Below are positions 27,134-35,814 of a DNA stretch of 64,000 nt, in pieces; position 1 is the first letter of the stretch, and each line of letters starts with the position of its first letter. A program made the position numbers and the translations under genes. The notes under the pieces were generated by a model. It ran no database searches and was not told the origin of the DNA. It saw only the letters and a program-made list of their open reading frames with translations. Source of the stretch: Daejeonella sp. H1SJ63 (lineage in GTDB: Bacteria; Bacteroidota; Bacteroidia; Sphingobacteriales; Sphingobacteriaceae); NCBI RefSeq assembly GCF_029360775.1, contig NZ_JARKMZ010000041.1, positions 46,439 through 110,438 on the forward strand. The letters are read 5' to 3'.

Positions 27134-27846
27134 AACTAGATATACTGGTATTTGCTGTGCATCCTGATGATGCAGAACTTGGTTGTTCAGGAACAATTTT
27201 AAAGCATATTGCAGCTGGTAAAAAAGTGGGTATTGTTGATTTTACCAGGGGAGAATTAGGCACCCGCGGGACAGCGGAGACCAGAGATCAGGAATCTGTT
27301 GATTCTACCAGGATTCTGGGACTTCATGCCCGTGAAAACCTGGGAATGCGTGACGGGTTTTTCAGGAATGATGAAGAACATCAGATAAAGGTTATTCAGA
27401 TGATCAGGAAATATACTCCTGAAATTGTTTTATGCAATGCTGTTCACGACCGTCACCCTGACCATGGACGGGCATCAGAGCTGGTGTATGATGCGTTTTT
27501 TCTTTCAGGCTTGCCAAAGATCAAAACCGAGCTGGATGGACAGGATCAGCAGGCATACAGACCAAGACTATTGCTTAATTATATTCAGGACAGATACATT
27601 GAACCGGATATTATCGTTGATGTTACTGAATTCTGGGATAAAAAACTGGAATGCATCCGTGCATTTAAGACTCAGTTTTTTGATCCGGATAGTGATGAAC
27701 CTCAGACTTATATCTCATCTCCTGATTTTCTTAAAATAATAGAGGCCCGTTCAAGGGAATTAGGAAAGTCGATAGGCGCAGTTCATGGTGAGGGCTTTAC
27801 CACTAAGAAACTGCTCGGTATCGATAATCTGTTTGATTTAAGGTGA
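27130..27846 (+). CDS. bshB1: Bacillithiol biosynthesis deacetylase BshB1
   Basis: 238 residues, PIG-L/LmbE zinc deacetylase fold. The zinc motif AVHPDDAELGCSGT has HPDD at about 11-14, and NAVHDRHPDHGRASELVYDAFFLSGL supplies the remaining ligand and family signature. It removes the acetyl group from GlcNAc-malate, the second step of bacillithiol synthesis. The Bacteroidota BshB1 signature around FTRGELGTRGT is clear. Its ATG overlaps the peroxidase stop by four bases. bshA and bshC are not in the window. A strong hairpin terminator follows. Confidence 0.93.
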   Translation: MKLDILVFAVHPDDAELGCSGTILKHIAAGKKVGIVDFTRGELGTRGTAETRDQESVDSTRILGLHARENLGMRDGFFRNDEEHQIKVIQMIRKYTPEIVLCNAVHDRHPDHGRASELVYDAFFLSGLPKIKTELDGQDQQAYRPRLLLNYIQDRYIEPDIIVDVTEFWDKKLECIRAFKTQFFDPDSDEPQTYISSPDFLKIIEARSRELGKSIGAVHGEGFTTKKLLGIDNLFDLR

Positions 27847-27849
27847 TTT

Positions 27850-27889
27850 TATCCTGGTCTGGATTTATAATAAAATCCGGACCAGGAGA
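27850..27889. terminator. Bidirectional terminator between bshB1 and the aminotransferase
   Basis: Fifteen-base arms at 27852-27866 and 27873-27887 pair with one T-G wobble around a six-base loop. On the plus strand a T-rich tract (27896-27900) follows a few bases later. The hairpin sits between two convergent stop codons. Confidence 0.82.
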
Positions 27890-27898
27890 TAATTCTTT

Positions 27899-29230
27899 TT
27901 ATAAACCTGATACTACATTTTCCAGAACTTCAAGTCCGGTATCAATGTGTTCTTCTTTGATGATCAGCGCCGGTCTGAACCGTATAGATCTATCTCCGCA
28001 GCCGAGGAACATTACATTTTTTTCCATTCCCTGTTTAATGAACTTATCGCGCATCTCCTTGTTGGGAAAGTCAAACGCAGTAATTAGTCCGCGTCCTCTT
28101 ACATTAGAGATTTTCTCCTGTTTTTCTGACATTTTGCGCAGACGTTCCTGAAGATAATTTCCGCATATAGTGGCATTTTCAAGCAGATTATCTTCCTCAA
28201 TGACTTCAAGAATCTTTGCAGACCTGACCATGTCAACCAGATTACCTCCCCAGGTAGAATTGATACGCGATGAAACCCGGAATACGTTTGTTTCGATCTC
28301 GTCAACTTTATTTCCCACCAGAATGCCGCAAACCTGCATTTTCTTGCCGAATGCTATAATATCAGGACGGGCTTTTTCACCGAAATGCTCATGAGTCCAG
28401 AATTTACCTGACAATCCTACTCCGGTCTGTACCTCATCATAGATCAGAAAACAATCATTTTCATCGGCGATAGCTCTTACCTGTTCCAGAAACTCTTTAC
28501 GCACATGGTTATCCCCACCTTCAGACTGGATTGGTTCGATGATAATGGAACAGATATCGTCTTTATTATCAGCAAAGGCCTGTCTGATCTGGGCTATTGA
28601 TAAGGCTTCCCTTCTCTTTAAATCTTCATAGCTCTCATCAGTAAACGGGAATTTAATTGCCGGAACACTGACCCTTGGCCAATCGAATTTTGCAAACCAC
28701 TTAGTTTTATCCGGACTGGTGTTTGTTAGGCTTAAAGTGTATCCTGTACGGCCATGAAAGGCCTTTTCAAAATGCAGGACTTTAAATCCTTTCTCTTTTG
28801 TATATCCTTTTTGGAAATTTTTTTGAACCTTCCAGTCCATAGCAACTTTAATTGCATTTTCTATCGCCAGTCCTCCGCCTGCAACAAAAAATGCATGATG
28901 GAGATAGTCTGGAATGCCTACTCTTGCAAAGGTTTCAACAAACTGAGCATATTGAGTGGTATAAATATCTGAATTTGAGGGATTGGTTAATGCTGCAAGC
29001 ATGAGGTTCTTTTTGAATTCCTCATCATTTATCATTTTGGGATGATTGTACCCCAATGGAACAGAAGCGAAACATGTGAAAAAGTCTAAAAGCGTGCGGT
29101 CGTACTTTGAATCATAAATATGAACCCCGCTGCTTTTTTCCATGTCGAAAGTCAGGTCGTAACCATCGGCAAGAATATGTTTGCTTAAAGATTCCTGAAC
29201 CTGTTTTGGCGATACGGTTAGTTTATACAT
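27899..29230 (-). CDS. lat: L-lysine 6-transaminase (class III, PLP)
   Basis: About 443 residues from the ATG at 29230. An ORF start 19 codons earlier is rejected because a -7 box lies between the two. The class III aminotransferase fold has VAGGGLAIENAIKVAMDW, EKAFHGRTGYTLS, IIIEPIQSEGGDNH, LIYDEVQTGVGLSGKFW and the PLP lysine region IAFGKKMQVCGI. The N-terminal phrase ILADGYDLTFDMEKSSG and the overall match resemble L-lysine 6-aminotransferase, which turns lysine plus 2-oxoglutarate into aminoadipate semialdehyde (cyclising to piperideine-6-carboxylate). An ornithine or other omega-aminotransferase is the main alternative. Confidence 0.87.
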   Translation of the reverse strand: MYKLTVSPKQVQESLSKHILADGYDLTFDMEKSSGVHIYDSKYDRTLLDFFTCFASVPLGYNHPKMINDEEFKKNLMLAALTNPSNSDIYTTQYAQFVETFARVGIPDYLHHAFFVAGGGLAIENAIKVAMDWKVQKNFQKGYTKEKGFKVLHFEKAFHGRTGYTLSLTNTSPDKTKWFAKFDWPRVSVPAIKFPFTDESYEDLKRREALSIAQIRQAFADNKDDICSIIIEPIQSEGGDNHVRKEFLEQVRAIADENDCFLIYDEVQTGVGLSGKFWTHEHFGEKARPDIIAFGKKMQVCGILVGNKVDEIETNVFRVSSRINSTWGGNLVDMVRSAKILEVIEEDNLLENATICGNYLQERLRKMSEKQEKISNVRGRGLITAFDFPNKEMRDKFIKQGMEKNVMFLGCGDRSIRFRPALIIKEEHIDTGLEVLENVVSGL

Positions 29231-29247
29231 GGTTATAGGATTAAACT

Positions 29248-29255
29248 CAAATTTA
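29248..29255 (-). promoter_or_regulatory. -7 box for lat
   Basis: The minus strand reads TAAATTTG, an exact TAnnTTTG match, 17 bases upstream of the ATG at 29230. It supports that start over the longer frame. Confidence 0.5.
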
Positions 29256-29400
29256 AGAAAAATGCTCAAATAGCGAAATAGAGGCACTTTTTCAATTTTT
29301 GACTGGAAAATCAGGTTTAAATCGTTTAAAGTTGTTTTTGGGATCAGAATGTCATTCTTCCCACCTCTGGGAGCAGTAGGAGCAGGTCTTAAAATGAGGA

Positions 29401-30285
29401 TTAAGCAAACTTTTCTGCCATCCCTGCAATTCCTGAAAGTCCGCCGGTATGGACAGCCAGAACTTTGGAGCCAGGCTTCAATTGATTTTTAGAGATCAGA
29501 TCATAAATAGCATAAAACATTTTTCCTGTATAAACAGGTTCAATCAGTATTCCTGTTGAGCTGCAAAATGTTTTGATAAAGTTGATTAATGCAGGCTCTG
29601 TTTTGGCATAGCCTCCAAAATGATATTCAGCGTAAAAGTTGAACTCCTCACTGCCTGAAAAGCTTTTTATTTCATCTTTTAGATAATCAGTACCTTTTAA
29701 TACAGGAACAACATTCATTCTTGTTGGCAGTTCATTTCTTTCAATGCCGTGCAGTATACCTGCTGCAGTTGTTCCGGTTCCTGCAGCGCAGAAAATATGA
29801 TCGTATACATAAGTTAACTCATCTGTCAATTCTGAGCATCCTTTCACTGCAGCTGCTCCGGCGCCACCTTCGTTTATGAAAAAAGCTGCGGGATCTTGCC
29901 TGAAGTATTTTTCAAACAATTCTTCCTTGTGCCTGTAGCTTTCGCGATCTGTGAAGATGAGTTCCATACCAAATAAGCTACATAGCATAAGTGTCTGGTT
30001 GCTGACTTCTTCTCCACGTACTATCCCGCTACTTTTAAAGCCGAACTTTGCAGCCGCGCAGGCTGTTGCAAGGAGGTGATTCGAATATGCTCCACCAAAA
30101 GTAACCAGATGCTTTTGGTCTTTTTCTGTTGCTTCCTTGAGTATATATTTTAGCTTTCTCCATTTATTCCCTGAAATAAATGGATGGATCATATCATCAC
30201 GCTTGACGAACAATTCAATCTGCTTCTCTGTTAAAAGTGGACTGCTGATCTCTTCTACAGGGCTATAGATTTCAAGGTCCCTCAT
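29401..30285 (-). CDS. D-cysteine desulfhydrase / ACC deaminase-like PLP enzyme
   Basis: About 294 residues from the ATG at 30285; the longer frame starts at a TTG three codons upstream. Tryptophan-synthase-beta fold: the PLP lysine is in SGNKWRKLKYIL (about 38-49), the phosphate-side motif is VTFGGAYSNHL, and the glycine-rich AAGTGTTAAGI loop binds the cofactor phosphate. The family contains 1-aminocyclopropane-1-carboxylate deaminases and D-cysteine desulfhydrases. Without the ACC-specific residues checked, the more general desulfhydrase-like call is safer. It lies 27 bases downstream of an outer-membrane protein gene and may share its transcript. Confidence 0.82.
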   Translation of the reverse strand: MRDLEIYSPVEEISSPLLTEKQIELFVKRDDMIHPFISGNKWRKLKYILKEATEKDQKHLVTFGGAYSNHLLATACAAAKFGFKSSGIVRGEEVSNQTLMLCSLFGMELIFTDRESYRHKEELFEKYFRQDPAAFFINEGGAGAAAVKGCSELTDELTYVYDHIFCAAGTGTTAAGILHGIERNELPTRMNVVPVLKGTDYLKDEIKSFSGSEEFNFYAEYHFGGYAKTEPALINFIKTFCSSTGILIEPVYTGKMFYAIYDLISKNQLKPGSKVLAVHTGGLSGIAGMAEKFA

Positions 30286-30311
30286 TGTTCTCAATACAGA
30301 TTGAGTGTCAA

Positions 30312-31391
30312 TTATTTTCCGAGACCAAAACCTATACCTCCGGTAAATGAATTGTACTCTGACATTCCGTATGAGCCATAAATCCGGAAGAAAGCCAGAT
30401 TTAGCTGGAAGCCAATGTTTGCTCTGAAACCATCTAAATCAGTTTGTTTGATGTTTACCGGGTCGGTGAAGCTGGTATAGGTCTTTTGTCCCAAAAGAGT
30501 CATTCCGGTAATTACCGGGAAGTTACCTTTTAAGCCTGCATCAGTTTTGGAAGTCTGATATCCCAGACTCACAAAAGGAGTAAAAATCAGGAATCGTTTT
30601 GAAATGATTGCTTCTGTGGTGAAGCCTGAGAATTTGGCTTCAATTCTTTGATTGGATAAATCTTTCACCTGCTCGGGGCTCGCCGGGATTGCTCCTGAAG
30701 GTACCTTTACATCTAATGGTACCTGATATTGAAATTGAGTGAAACCTCCTGCAAGTGCAATATCTACAGGGAATATTTTAGTTGCCATTCCGGAAATTAA
30801 TGGTAATACTTCAATCTTTAGCCCTCCTCCAAGCATTTCTATAGATCCAAAATCATTTCCCAGATTCACTTTGGGCATTGCCCTTAGAGAAATCTCGACT
30901 CCATTTGAAAGGCCTATAGAGCCCTGTACCTGAGGGGATGGGATTAAGCCTAAACCCGCGCCGTCAGGCATTGTAAAGCTTTCCAAAGCCTGATTGTTTG
31001 AGTCGTATATTGTCATTCCGGCTCTGCTGGTACTTTTTCCTGCAAACGTTGGTGTTATGACCTGTGCGGGATTGCTGGGTCTGATGTTATTCGAAAGCCC
31101 AATTTTAGTTACATCGAAATTTTCATCAATTGGCGGCACAACCGCTGCTGTTAACCCTACTCTTAGGTCGAAGCGCAGCAGATTTTTGGAATGCGCTGAA
31201 TTGTTCCAGCCTGAATTTAGTCCTGTTCCTAAACCCATGAACAAAGGTTTCAGATATGCCTGAGTAAGTTTTGCAGCGTCGGCAGGACTTGATTTGATTA
31301 ATCCCGAAACATCGCTTTGTGCAAATACCGGGTTGGAAAGAAGAAATACACAGGAAATAATAAAGCTTAAGAGATATGAATATTTTTTCAT
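30312..31391 (-). CDS. Outer-membrane protein, DUF6588-like
   Basis: 359 residues with a signal peptide (about 1-25, ending VFAQ). The opening AKLTQAYLKPLFMGLGTGLNSGWNNSAHSKNLLRFDLRVGLTAA resembles, from memory, the DUF6588 family of Bacteroidota outer-membrane proteins. The second half shows alternating strands, and the C-terminus is a glycine-rich strand (GGIGFGLGK). No plug or lipobox is visible. The function is unknown. The downstream PLP enzyme gene begins 26 bases after the stop, but no functional link can be argued. Confidence 0.62.
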   Translation of the reverse strand: MKKYSYLLSFIISCVFLLSNPVFAQSDVSGLIKSSPADAAKLTQAYLKPLFMGLGTGLNSGWNNSAHSKNLLRFDLRVGLTAAVVPPIDENFDVTKIGLSNNIRPSNPAQVITPTFAGKSTSRAGMTIYDSNNQALESFTMPDGAGLGLIPSPQVQGSIGLSNGVEISLRAMPKVNLGNDFGSIEMLGGGLKIEVLPLISGMATKIFPVDIALAGGFTQFQYQVPLDVKVPSGAIPASPEQVKDLSNQRIEAKFSGFTTEAIISKRFLIFTPFVSLGYQTSKTDAGLKGNFPVITGMTLLGQKTYTSFTDPVNIKQTDLDGFRANIGFQLNLAFFRIYGSYGMSEYNSFTGGIGFGLGK

Positions 31392-31577
31392 TTGATATTT
31401 ATTTTAAGGTGCAGACAGGGTCTGATTCAATTGAGATTTTTGATCTTTCTGATTGCCAGGCTTTAACAGCAGAGCCTGAACATTTCAGAAGTAAAGTTAA
31501 ACTCTTTTGCTCAAACCATGATATTAAACCAAATTAATTACGATTATACTTTATACTGAATAATCACTTCAAAGGTT

Positions 31578-31585
31578 TAATTTTG
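31578..31585 (+). promoter_or_regulatory. -7 box for rluD, four bases from the ATG
   Basis: TAATTTTG is an exact TAnnTTTG match ending four bases before the rluD ATG at 31590. The transcript would be leaderless or nearly so. Confidence 0.5.
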
Positions 31586-31589
31586 TTGC

Positions 31590-32615
31590 ATGACAGATGA
31601 TAATCAGGAATTAGAAGAACAGGATCTTTATGAACACCTCCGTATCATTGTAGATAAAGGCCAGTCGCTTTTACGATTGGATAAATTCCTGATTATTCGT
31701 ACTGAAAATACTTCGCGGAACCGAATTCAGAATGCTATTGATGCAGGGAATGTTTTGGTGAACGATAAAGTGGTTAAGGCCAGTTACAAGGTCAAGCCTC
31801 TGGATGTTATTTCTATGGTTCTTCCTCATCCACCGCGTGATACGGAAGTTTATCCCGAGAATATTCCTCTTGATATCGTGTATGAAGATGATGATGTTAT
31901 TCTGGTTAATAAACCTGCCGGAATGGTCGTACATCCGGGATTTAATAATTATTCGGGTACTTTGGTTAATGCACTGGTATATCATGCGCAGCAATTGCCT
32001 CAAATGCCAGGAAATGACGGTCGGCCCGGACTTGTACATCGCATAGATAAAGATACCTCAGGACTTTTGCTGATCAGTAAGAATGAATGGGCAATCACTT
32101 TTCTGGCTAAGCAGTTTTTTGATCACTCTATTACCCGGAAATATATAGCTCTGGTTTGGGGAGATCTGACTGAAGACGGAACAGTTACCGGTTACATCGG
32201 TCGCAGTGTAAAAGATCGCAAAGTGATGGCTGTATATGATGAAGAGAGTAAGGGTAAATGGTCGGTTACTCATTATAAAGTTCTGGAGCGCTTTAATTAT
32301 GTAACTCTGATCGAATGTGAGCTTGAAACTGGTCGTACCCATCAGATCAGGGCACACATGAAGCATATAGGGCATCCTCTGTTTAATGATGGTACATATG
32401 GTGGCGACAGAATTCTAAAGGGTACCGTATTTAATAAATACAGGCAGTTTGTTGAGAATTGTTTTGAGATTTTGCCAAGACAGGCATTACATGCTAAATC
32501 ACTGGGTTTTATACATCCTTCAACGCGCAAATTCATTCATTTTGAAACAGAGCTTCCTGCTGATTTTAAAGCTGTTCTTGAAAAATGGCGTAATTACATT
32601 AAAGAGAATCAATGA
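31590..32615 (+). CDS. rluD: RluA/RluD-family 23S rRNA pseudouridine synthase
   Basis: 341 residues. An N-terminal S4 RNA-binding domain (RLDKFLIIRTENTSRNRIQNAIDAGNVLVNDK, about 29-60) is followed by the pseudouridine synthase domain. The catalytic signature HRIDKDTSG is at about 150-158 with Asp155 as nucleophile. The substrate-contact strands include CELETGRTHQIRAHMKHIGHPLFND. S4 plus this domain order matches RluD, which modifies helix 69 of 23S rRNA. The exact target sites are inferred from the family. Its stop overlaps the next gene by four bases. Confidence 0.9.
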   Translation: MTDDNQELEEQDLYEHLRIIVDKGQSLLRLDKFLIIRTENTSRNRIQNAIDAGNVLVNDKVVKASYKVKPLDVISMVLPHPPRDTEVYPENIPLDIVYEDDDVILVNKPAGMVVHPGFNNYSGTLVNALVYHAQQLPQMPGNDGRPGLVHRIDKDTSGLLLISKNEWAITFLAKQFFDHSITRKYIALVWGDLTEDGTVTGYIGRSVKDRKVMAVYDEESKGKWSVTHYKVLERFNYVTLIECELETGRTHQIRAHMKHIGHPLFNDGTYGGDRILKGTVFNKYRQFVENCFEILPRQALHAKSLGFIHPSTRKFIHFETELPADFKAVLEKWRNYIKENQ

Positions 32616-33451
32616 TTAAGCAATTCATTAATTTTAATGGGGTAATAGTTCCTGCTGATCAGCAGATATTTAGTGTCAGTAACAGAGGGTTCCGTTATGG
32701 CGATGGTCTGTTTGAATCGATGCGTTATCTGAACGGAGAACTTAAATTTTCTGAATTGCATATTGACAGGATTCAAAAAGGCATGAAAGTGCTTAAACTC
32801 GACAGAAGTGCCTTGATTGATACCTGGTTTTTACGAGAGAGGGCAGAAGAGCTGATTCGCCGAAATAAGATCGGGTCTGACGGCAGATTCCGCTTAACTG
32901 TATTTCGTGATGCGGATGGTCTTTACAGTCCTGTTTCCAATAAAATGGCCTATGTGCTCGAAAGCCAGAAGCTGGAAGATAATTCATATGTACTTAATAA
33001 AAAGGGACTGATTATTGATGTTTATGATGAGGTTCCGAAACCTTTGAATATACTCTCAAACCTGAAAACCTGTAATGCTCTTGTTTATGTAATGGCCGGA
33101 ATATTTAAAAACAGGAACGGTCTGGATGAGGTATTGATATTGAATCAGAATGGATTTCTGTGCGAGTCGATGAGCAGTAATGTGTTTATTGTTTACGACA
33201 GAAAGCTATATACCCCGGCATTAAATGAAGGCTGTATCGGGGGCGTTATGCGTCAGGTAGTTATACGTTTGGCGAAGGAGAATGGTATAGAGCTGATCGA
33301 AGCTCAGATCAATCCTGATATTCTCAATGAAGCCGATGAAGTATTTCTGACCAATGCCGCAAAGGGTATTCAATGGGTAATGGGTTACAATAATAAAAGA
33401 TATTTTAACGAGGTTTCCCGCTTTCTGAATGAAAAGCTCAATAAGTTATAA
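32612..33451 (+). CDS. pabC: Class IV PLP aminotransferase, probable aminodeoxychorismate lyase
   Basis: 279 residues. Branched-chain aminotransferase/ADC lyase fold: SNRGFRYGDGLFESMRYLNGELKFSELHIDRI near the N-terminus, the PLP lysine in SNLKTCNALVYVMAG, then DEVLILNQNGFLCESMSSNVFIV. The C-terminal cofactor loop is LNEGCIGGVMRQVVI. The short length and the N-terminal GDGLFE motif favour 4-amino-4-deoxychorismate lyase (PabC), which releases p-aminobenzoate, and pabB is also in this window. A branched-chain or D-amino-acid aminotransferase remains possible. It is coupled to rluD by an ATGA overlap, and its 3' end overlaps convergent fmt by 6 bases. Confidence 0.72.
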   Translation: MIKQFINFNGVIVPADQQIFSVSNRGFRYGDGLFESMRYLNGELKFSELHIDRIQKGMKVLKLDRSALIDTWFLRERAEELIRRNKIGSDGRFRLTVFRDADGLYSPVSNKMAYVLESQKLEDNSYVLNKKGLIIDVYDEVPKPLNILSNLKTCNALVYVMAGIFKNRNGLDEVLILNQNGFLCESMSSNVFIVYDRKLYTPALNEGCIGGVMRQVVIRLAKENGIELIEAQINPDILNEADEVFLTNAAKGIQWVMGYNNKRYFNEVSRFLNEKLNKL

Positions 33452-34360
33452 TCTTACACCTCTTAAGAATTCATCTACCTTCATTCTTTTTTTACCCTCA
33501 AGCTGTAAGTCAATAACTGAGATCCAGCCATCAGTACAGGCAAATTTCAAATATGTTTTGTTATCAGTCTGAATGGATCCTGGTTTTTGCTGATGAACTG
33601 TAATCTCGGGTATCGCTGTATAAATTTTAAGAGTCTTTTCCTGTAGTGTGCTGAACGAAGCCGGGTACGGACTTAACCCTCTGATGTGATTAAATACCTG
33701 AAGTGTTGGTTTGTTCCAGTTGATCTTGCAATCTTCCCTGAAGATTTTTGGAGCAGATTTTAACTCGTTAATGTCAATATGATCCTGCGGGGTTTCTTTA
33801 TAGTCTCCGGTTTCAATGGCTTTTACTGTTTTGACAAGCAGTTTGGAGCCAATATTCATCAGTTTATCATGTAAGTCACCGGCTGTGTCATGATCTTCAA
33901 TTCTCACCTTTTCAGTAAAAAGAATATCGCCGGTATCGATCTCCTGCTTCAGGAAGAAAGTGCTTACACCACTTTCTTTTTCACCATTGATAATTGCCCA
34001 GTTAATAGGTGCAGCACCTCTGTATTGCGGCAGGAGTGAAGCATGCAGATTTATTGTGCCCTTAGGAGGCATATTCCAGACGATCTCTGGTAACATCCTG
34101 AATGCAACCACAACCTGAAGGTCAGCATTAATTGAACGAAGTTCATCAAGAAAACCGGGATCTTTTAACTTAACCGGCTGCAGAATCCTCAAACCCTTTT
34201 CAACAGCGAATTTTTTTACCGCAGATTCATTAATCTTTTGTCCCCGGCCTGCCGGTTTATCAGGGGCGGTAATTACTCCTCCAATTTCAAAACCGGCTTC
34301 TATCAGGCTATTGAGGGAAGCTACCGCAAAATCGGGGGTGCCCATAAAAACGATCTTCAT
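33446..34360 (-). CDS. fmt: Methionyl-tRNA formyltransferase
   Basis: 304 residues. It formylates initiator Met-tRNA with 10-formyl-THF. The N-terminus IVFMGTPDFAVASL is the family opener, followed by the KPAGRGQKI loop. The formyl-transfer core has INLHASLLPQYRGAAPINWAIINGE with the Asn-His-(Asp) set and QEIDTGDIL. A C-terminal OB-like domain ends the protein. It lies 80 bases downstream of namZ on the same strand with a hairpin in between. The 3' end overlaps the convergent aminotransferase by 6 bases. Identification is firm. Confidence 0.96.
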   Translation of the reverse strand: MKIVFMGTPDFAVASLNSLIEAGFEIGGVITAPDKPAGRGQKINESAVKKFAVEKGLRILQPVKLKDPGFLDELRSINADLQVVVAFRMLPEIVWNMPPKGTINLHASLLPQYRGAAPINWAIINGEKESGVSTFFLKQEIDTGDILFTEKVRIEDHDTAGDLHDKLMNIGSKLLVKTVKAIETGDYKETPQDHIDINELKSAPKIFREDCKINWNKPTLQVFNHIRGLSPYPASFSTLQEKTLKIYTAIPEITVHQQKPGSIQTDNKTYLKFACTDGWISVIDLQLEGKKRMKVDEFLRGVRL

Positions 34361-34407
34361 CTATTTTGGGTAATTGATAATCAGGATAATTGAATTTGGT
34401 TAAGCAT

Positions 34408-34431
34408 GATAAATTGAATCTGCAATTTATC
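34408..34431. terminator. Hairpin downstream of namZ, possible terminator
   Basis: Perfect nine-base arms GATAAATTG and CAATTTATC surround a six-base loop, starting 10 bases after the namZ stop in the direction of transcription. The stem is AT-rich and no T-run follows on the minus strand, so terminator function is only a possibility. Confidence 0.35.
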
Positions 34432-34440
34432 TGTTATAGA

Positions 34441-35706
34441 TCATGGGTAAAGTAAATATTTCTTCCTCATGATTTTGTATTGGGAAAGTCCCGGTTCCCA
34501 GCTCTGACGTATCTCTTCTTCAGATTTACCGGCAATAATTTGTTGTTTCAGATCGTATGTGCCTGCAAGTTTATCGAAGTTTCCCATCTGGTTACTTTGC
34601 TTGAAATCAAAGAATTTCTCTTTGTAAGGATAGGCATTATACAGTTCGATCAGCCAGCTTAGATTAATTTTACCTTCTTTTCTGATTTTGTTGGTATTAT
34701 ATTGTCTGAGGTCTATGCCGTAGCATTCTTTATCCATGTGCAGCGGAGTTTCGCTCATGCCCTTTATGCCTTTGGGTACAAAAAAGAATTTGTATTTGCC
34801 TTTTAAGTCCGGATTGCCCAAAACAGTGAAAGGGAAATAGGTGCCGCGGCCCTGGCTTATGATGGTTCCTTCAAAAAGACAAAGCGTAGGATATAATAAT
34901 ATGGATTGAGGTGTGTTCAGATTGGGTGATGGTTTAACCGGCAAAACATAAGGGGTAGCATGGGTATAATTAGCCAGTTTAATGATTTTGATATTGCATT
35001 TTACCTTATTTGCCATCCAGCCTTCTCCATTCAGCATCTGTGCATATTCAGCAATGGTAAGTCCGTGAGTGATTGGAATAGCATTGTATCCGATTCCTGA
35101 TTTCAATTTTGGATCGAGTACAGGTCCGTCGACATAAAAGCCATTAGGATTCGGACGGTCGAGGATGAGCACTTCTTTATTGTTTTCTGCACAGGCTTCC
35201 ATCACATGCTGAAGAGTATTGATATAAGTATAGAATCTGACCCCCACATCCTGAATGTCATAAATCATCAGATCAATATCAGCCATATCTTCTTTGGTGG
35301 GCTTAAAATGCTTTCCGTACAAAGAGATTACCGGCAATCCGGTTTTTTTGTCAAAGCTGTTATCAACTTTCACTCCGGCACTTGCGTCTCCCCGAAAACC
35401 ATGTTCAGGACCAAAAATTTTGACAATTTTCACTCCCAATGCCAATAAACTGTCAGTTACTGTAGTATTTCCAATAACTGAAGTGGGGTTAACTACCATT
35501 CCAATTCTTTTTCCTTTAAGATAGGGCAGATACTGATCAATCTGTTCCGCTCCGGTTAGAAGCTTACCACGAACCTTATCAAATGACTTTGCATCAATTT
35601 TTTTAGGATCAGGGACAGGATTCCGGAAATTTTGTGTTTGAAGTGCGCTGGCCGTAGTTGTCTGGAGAATCAATACAGCGATCAGTGTAAAGGCTAAACG
35701 GAACAT
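34441..35706 (-). CDS. namZ: NamZ-family (DUF1343) exo-N-acetylmuramidase
   Basis: 421 residues with a signal peptide (about 1-21), so secreted or periplasmic. Landmarks are GKRIGMVVNPTSVIGNTTVTDSLL, IFGPEHGFRGDASAGVKVDN, LPVISLYGKHFKPTKEDM, DLMIYDIQDVGVRFYTYI and LDRPNPNG. These are the hallmark motifs of DUF1343 as I recall them. Members of this family were shown to be NamZ, an exo-beta-N-acetylmuramidase that trims MurNAc from peptidoglycan fragments for recycling. No other muropeptide-recycling gene is adjacent. It diverges from the LolE-like permease gene 108 bases away. Confidence 0.87.
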   Translation of the reverse strand: MFRLAFTLIAVLILQTTTASALQTQNFRNPVPDPKKIDAKSFDKVRGKLLTGAEQIDQYLPYLKGKRIGMVVNPTSVIGNTTVTDSLLALGVKIVKIFGPEHGFRGDASAGVKVDNSFDKKTGLPVISLYGKHFKPTKEDMADIDLMIYDIQDVGVRFYTYINTLQHVMEACAENNKEVLILDRPNPNGFYVDGPVLDPKLKSGIGYNAIPITHGLTIAEYAQMLNGEGWMANKVKCNIKIIKLANYTHATPYVLPVKPSPNLNTPQSILLYPTLCLFEGTIISQGRGTYFPFTVLGNPDLKGKYKFFFVPKGIKGMSETPLHMDKECYGIDLRQYNTNKIRKEGKINLSWLIELYNAYPYKEKFFDFKQSNQMGNFDKLAGTYDLKQQIIAGKSEEEIRQSWEPGLSQYKIMRKKYLLYP

Positions 35707-35814
35707 AATGAATAGTTAAGTCTGGTAAAATTATAGAATTGTGATGAATTGCTTCCGATACGTGTTTGAAAAAAATTGCATCTTTGCTAAGGTACAAAAA
35801 AAACCATTTCAGGA

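Noticed and set aside
29231..29287. 19-codon upstream extension of the lysine aminotransferase
   Set aside because: A good -7 box lies inside it and the shorter start matches the family N-terminus.
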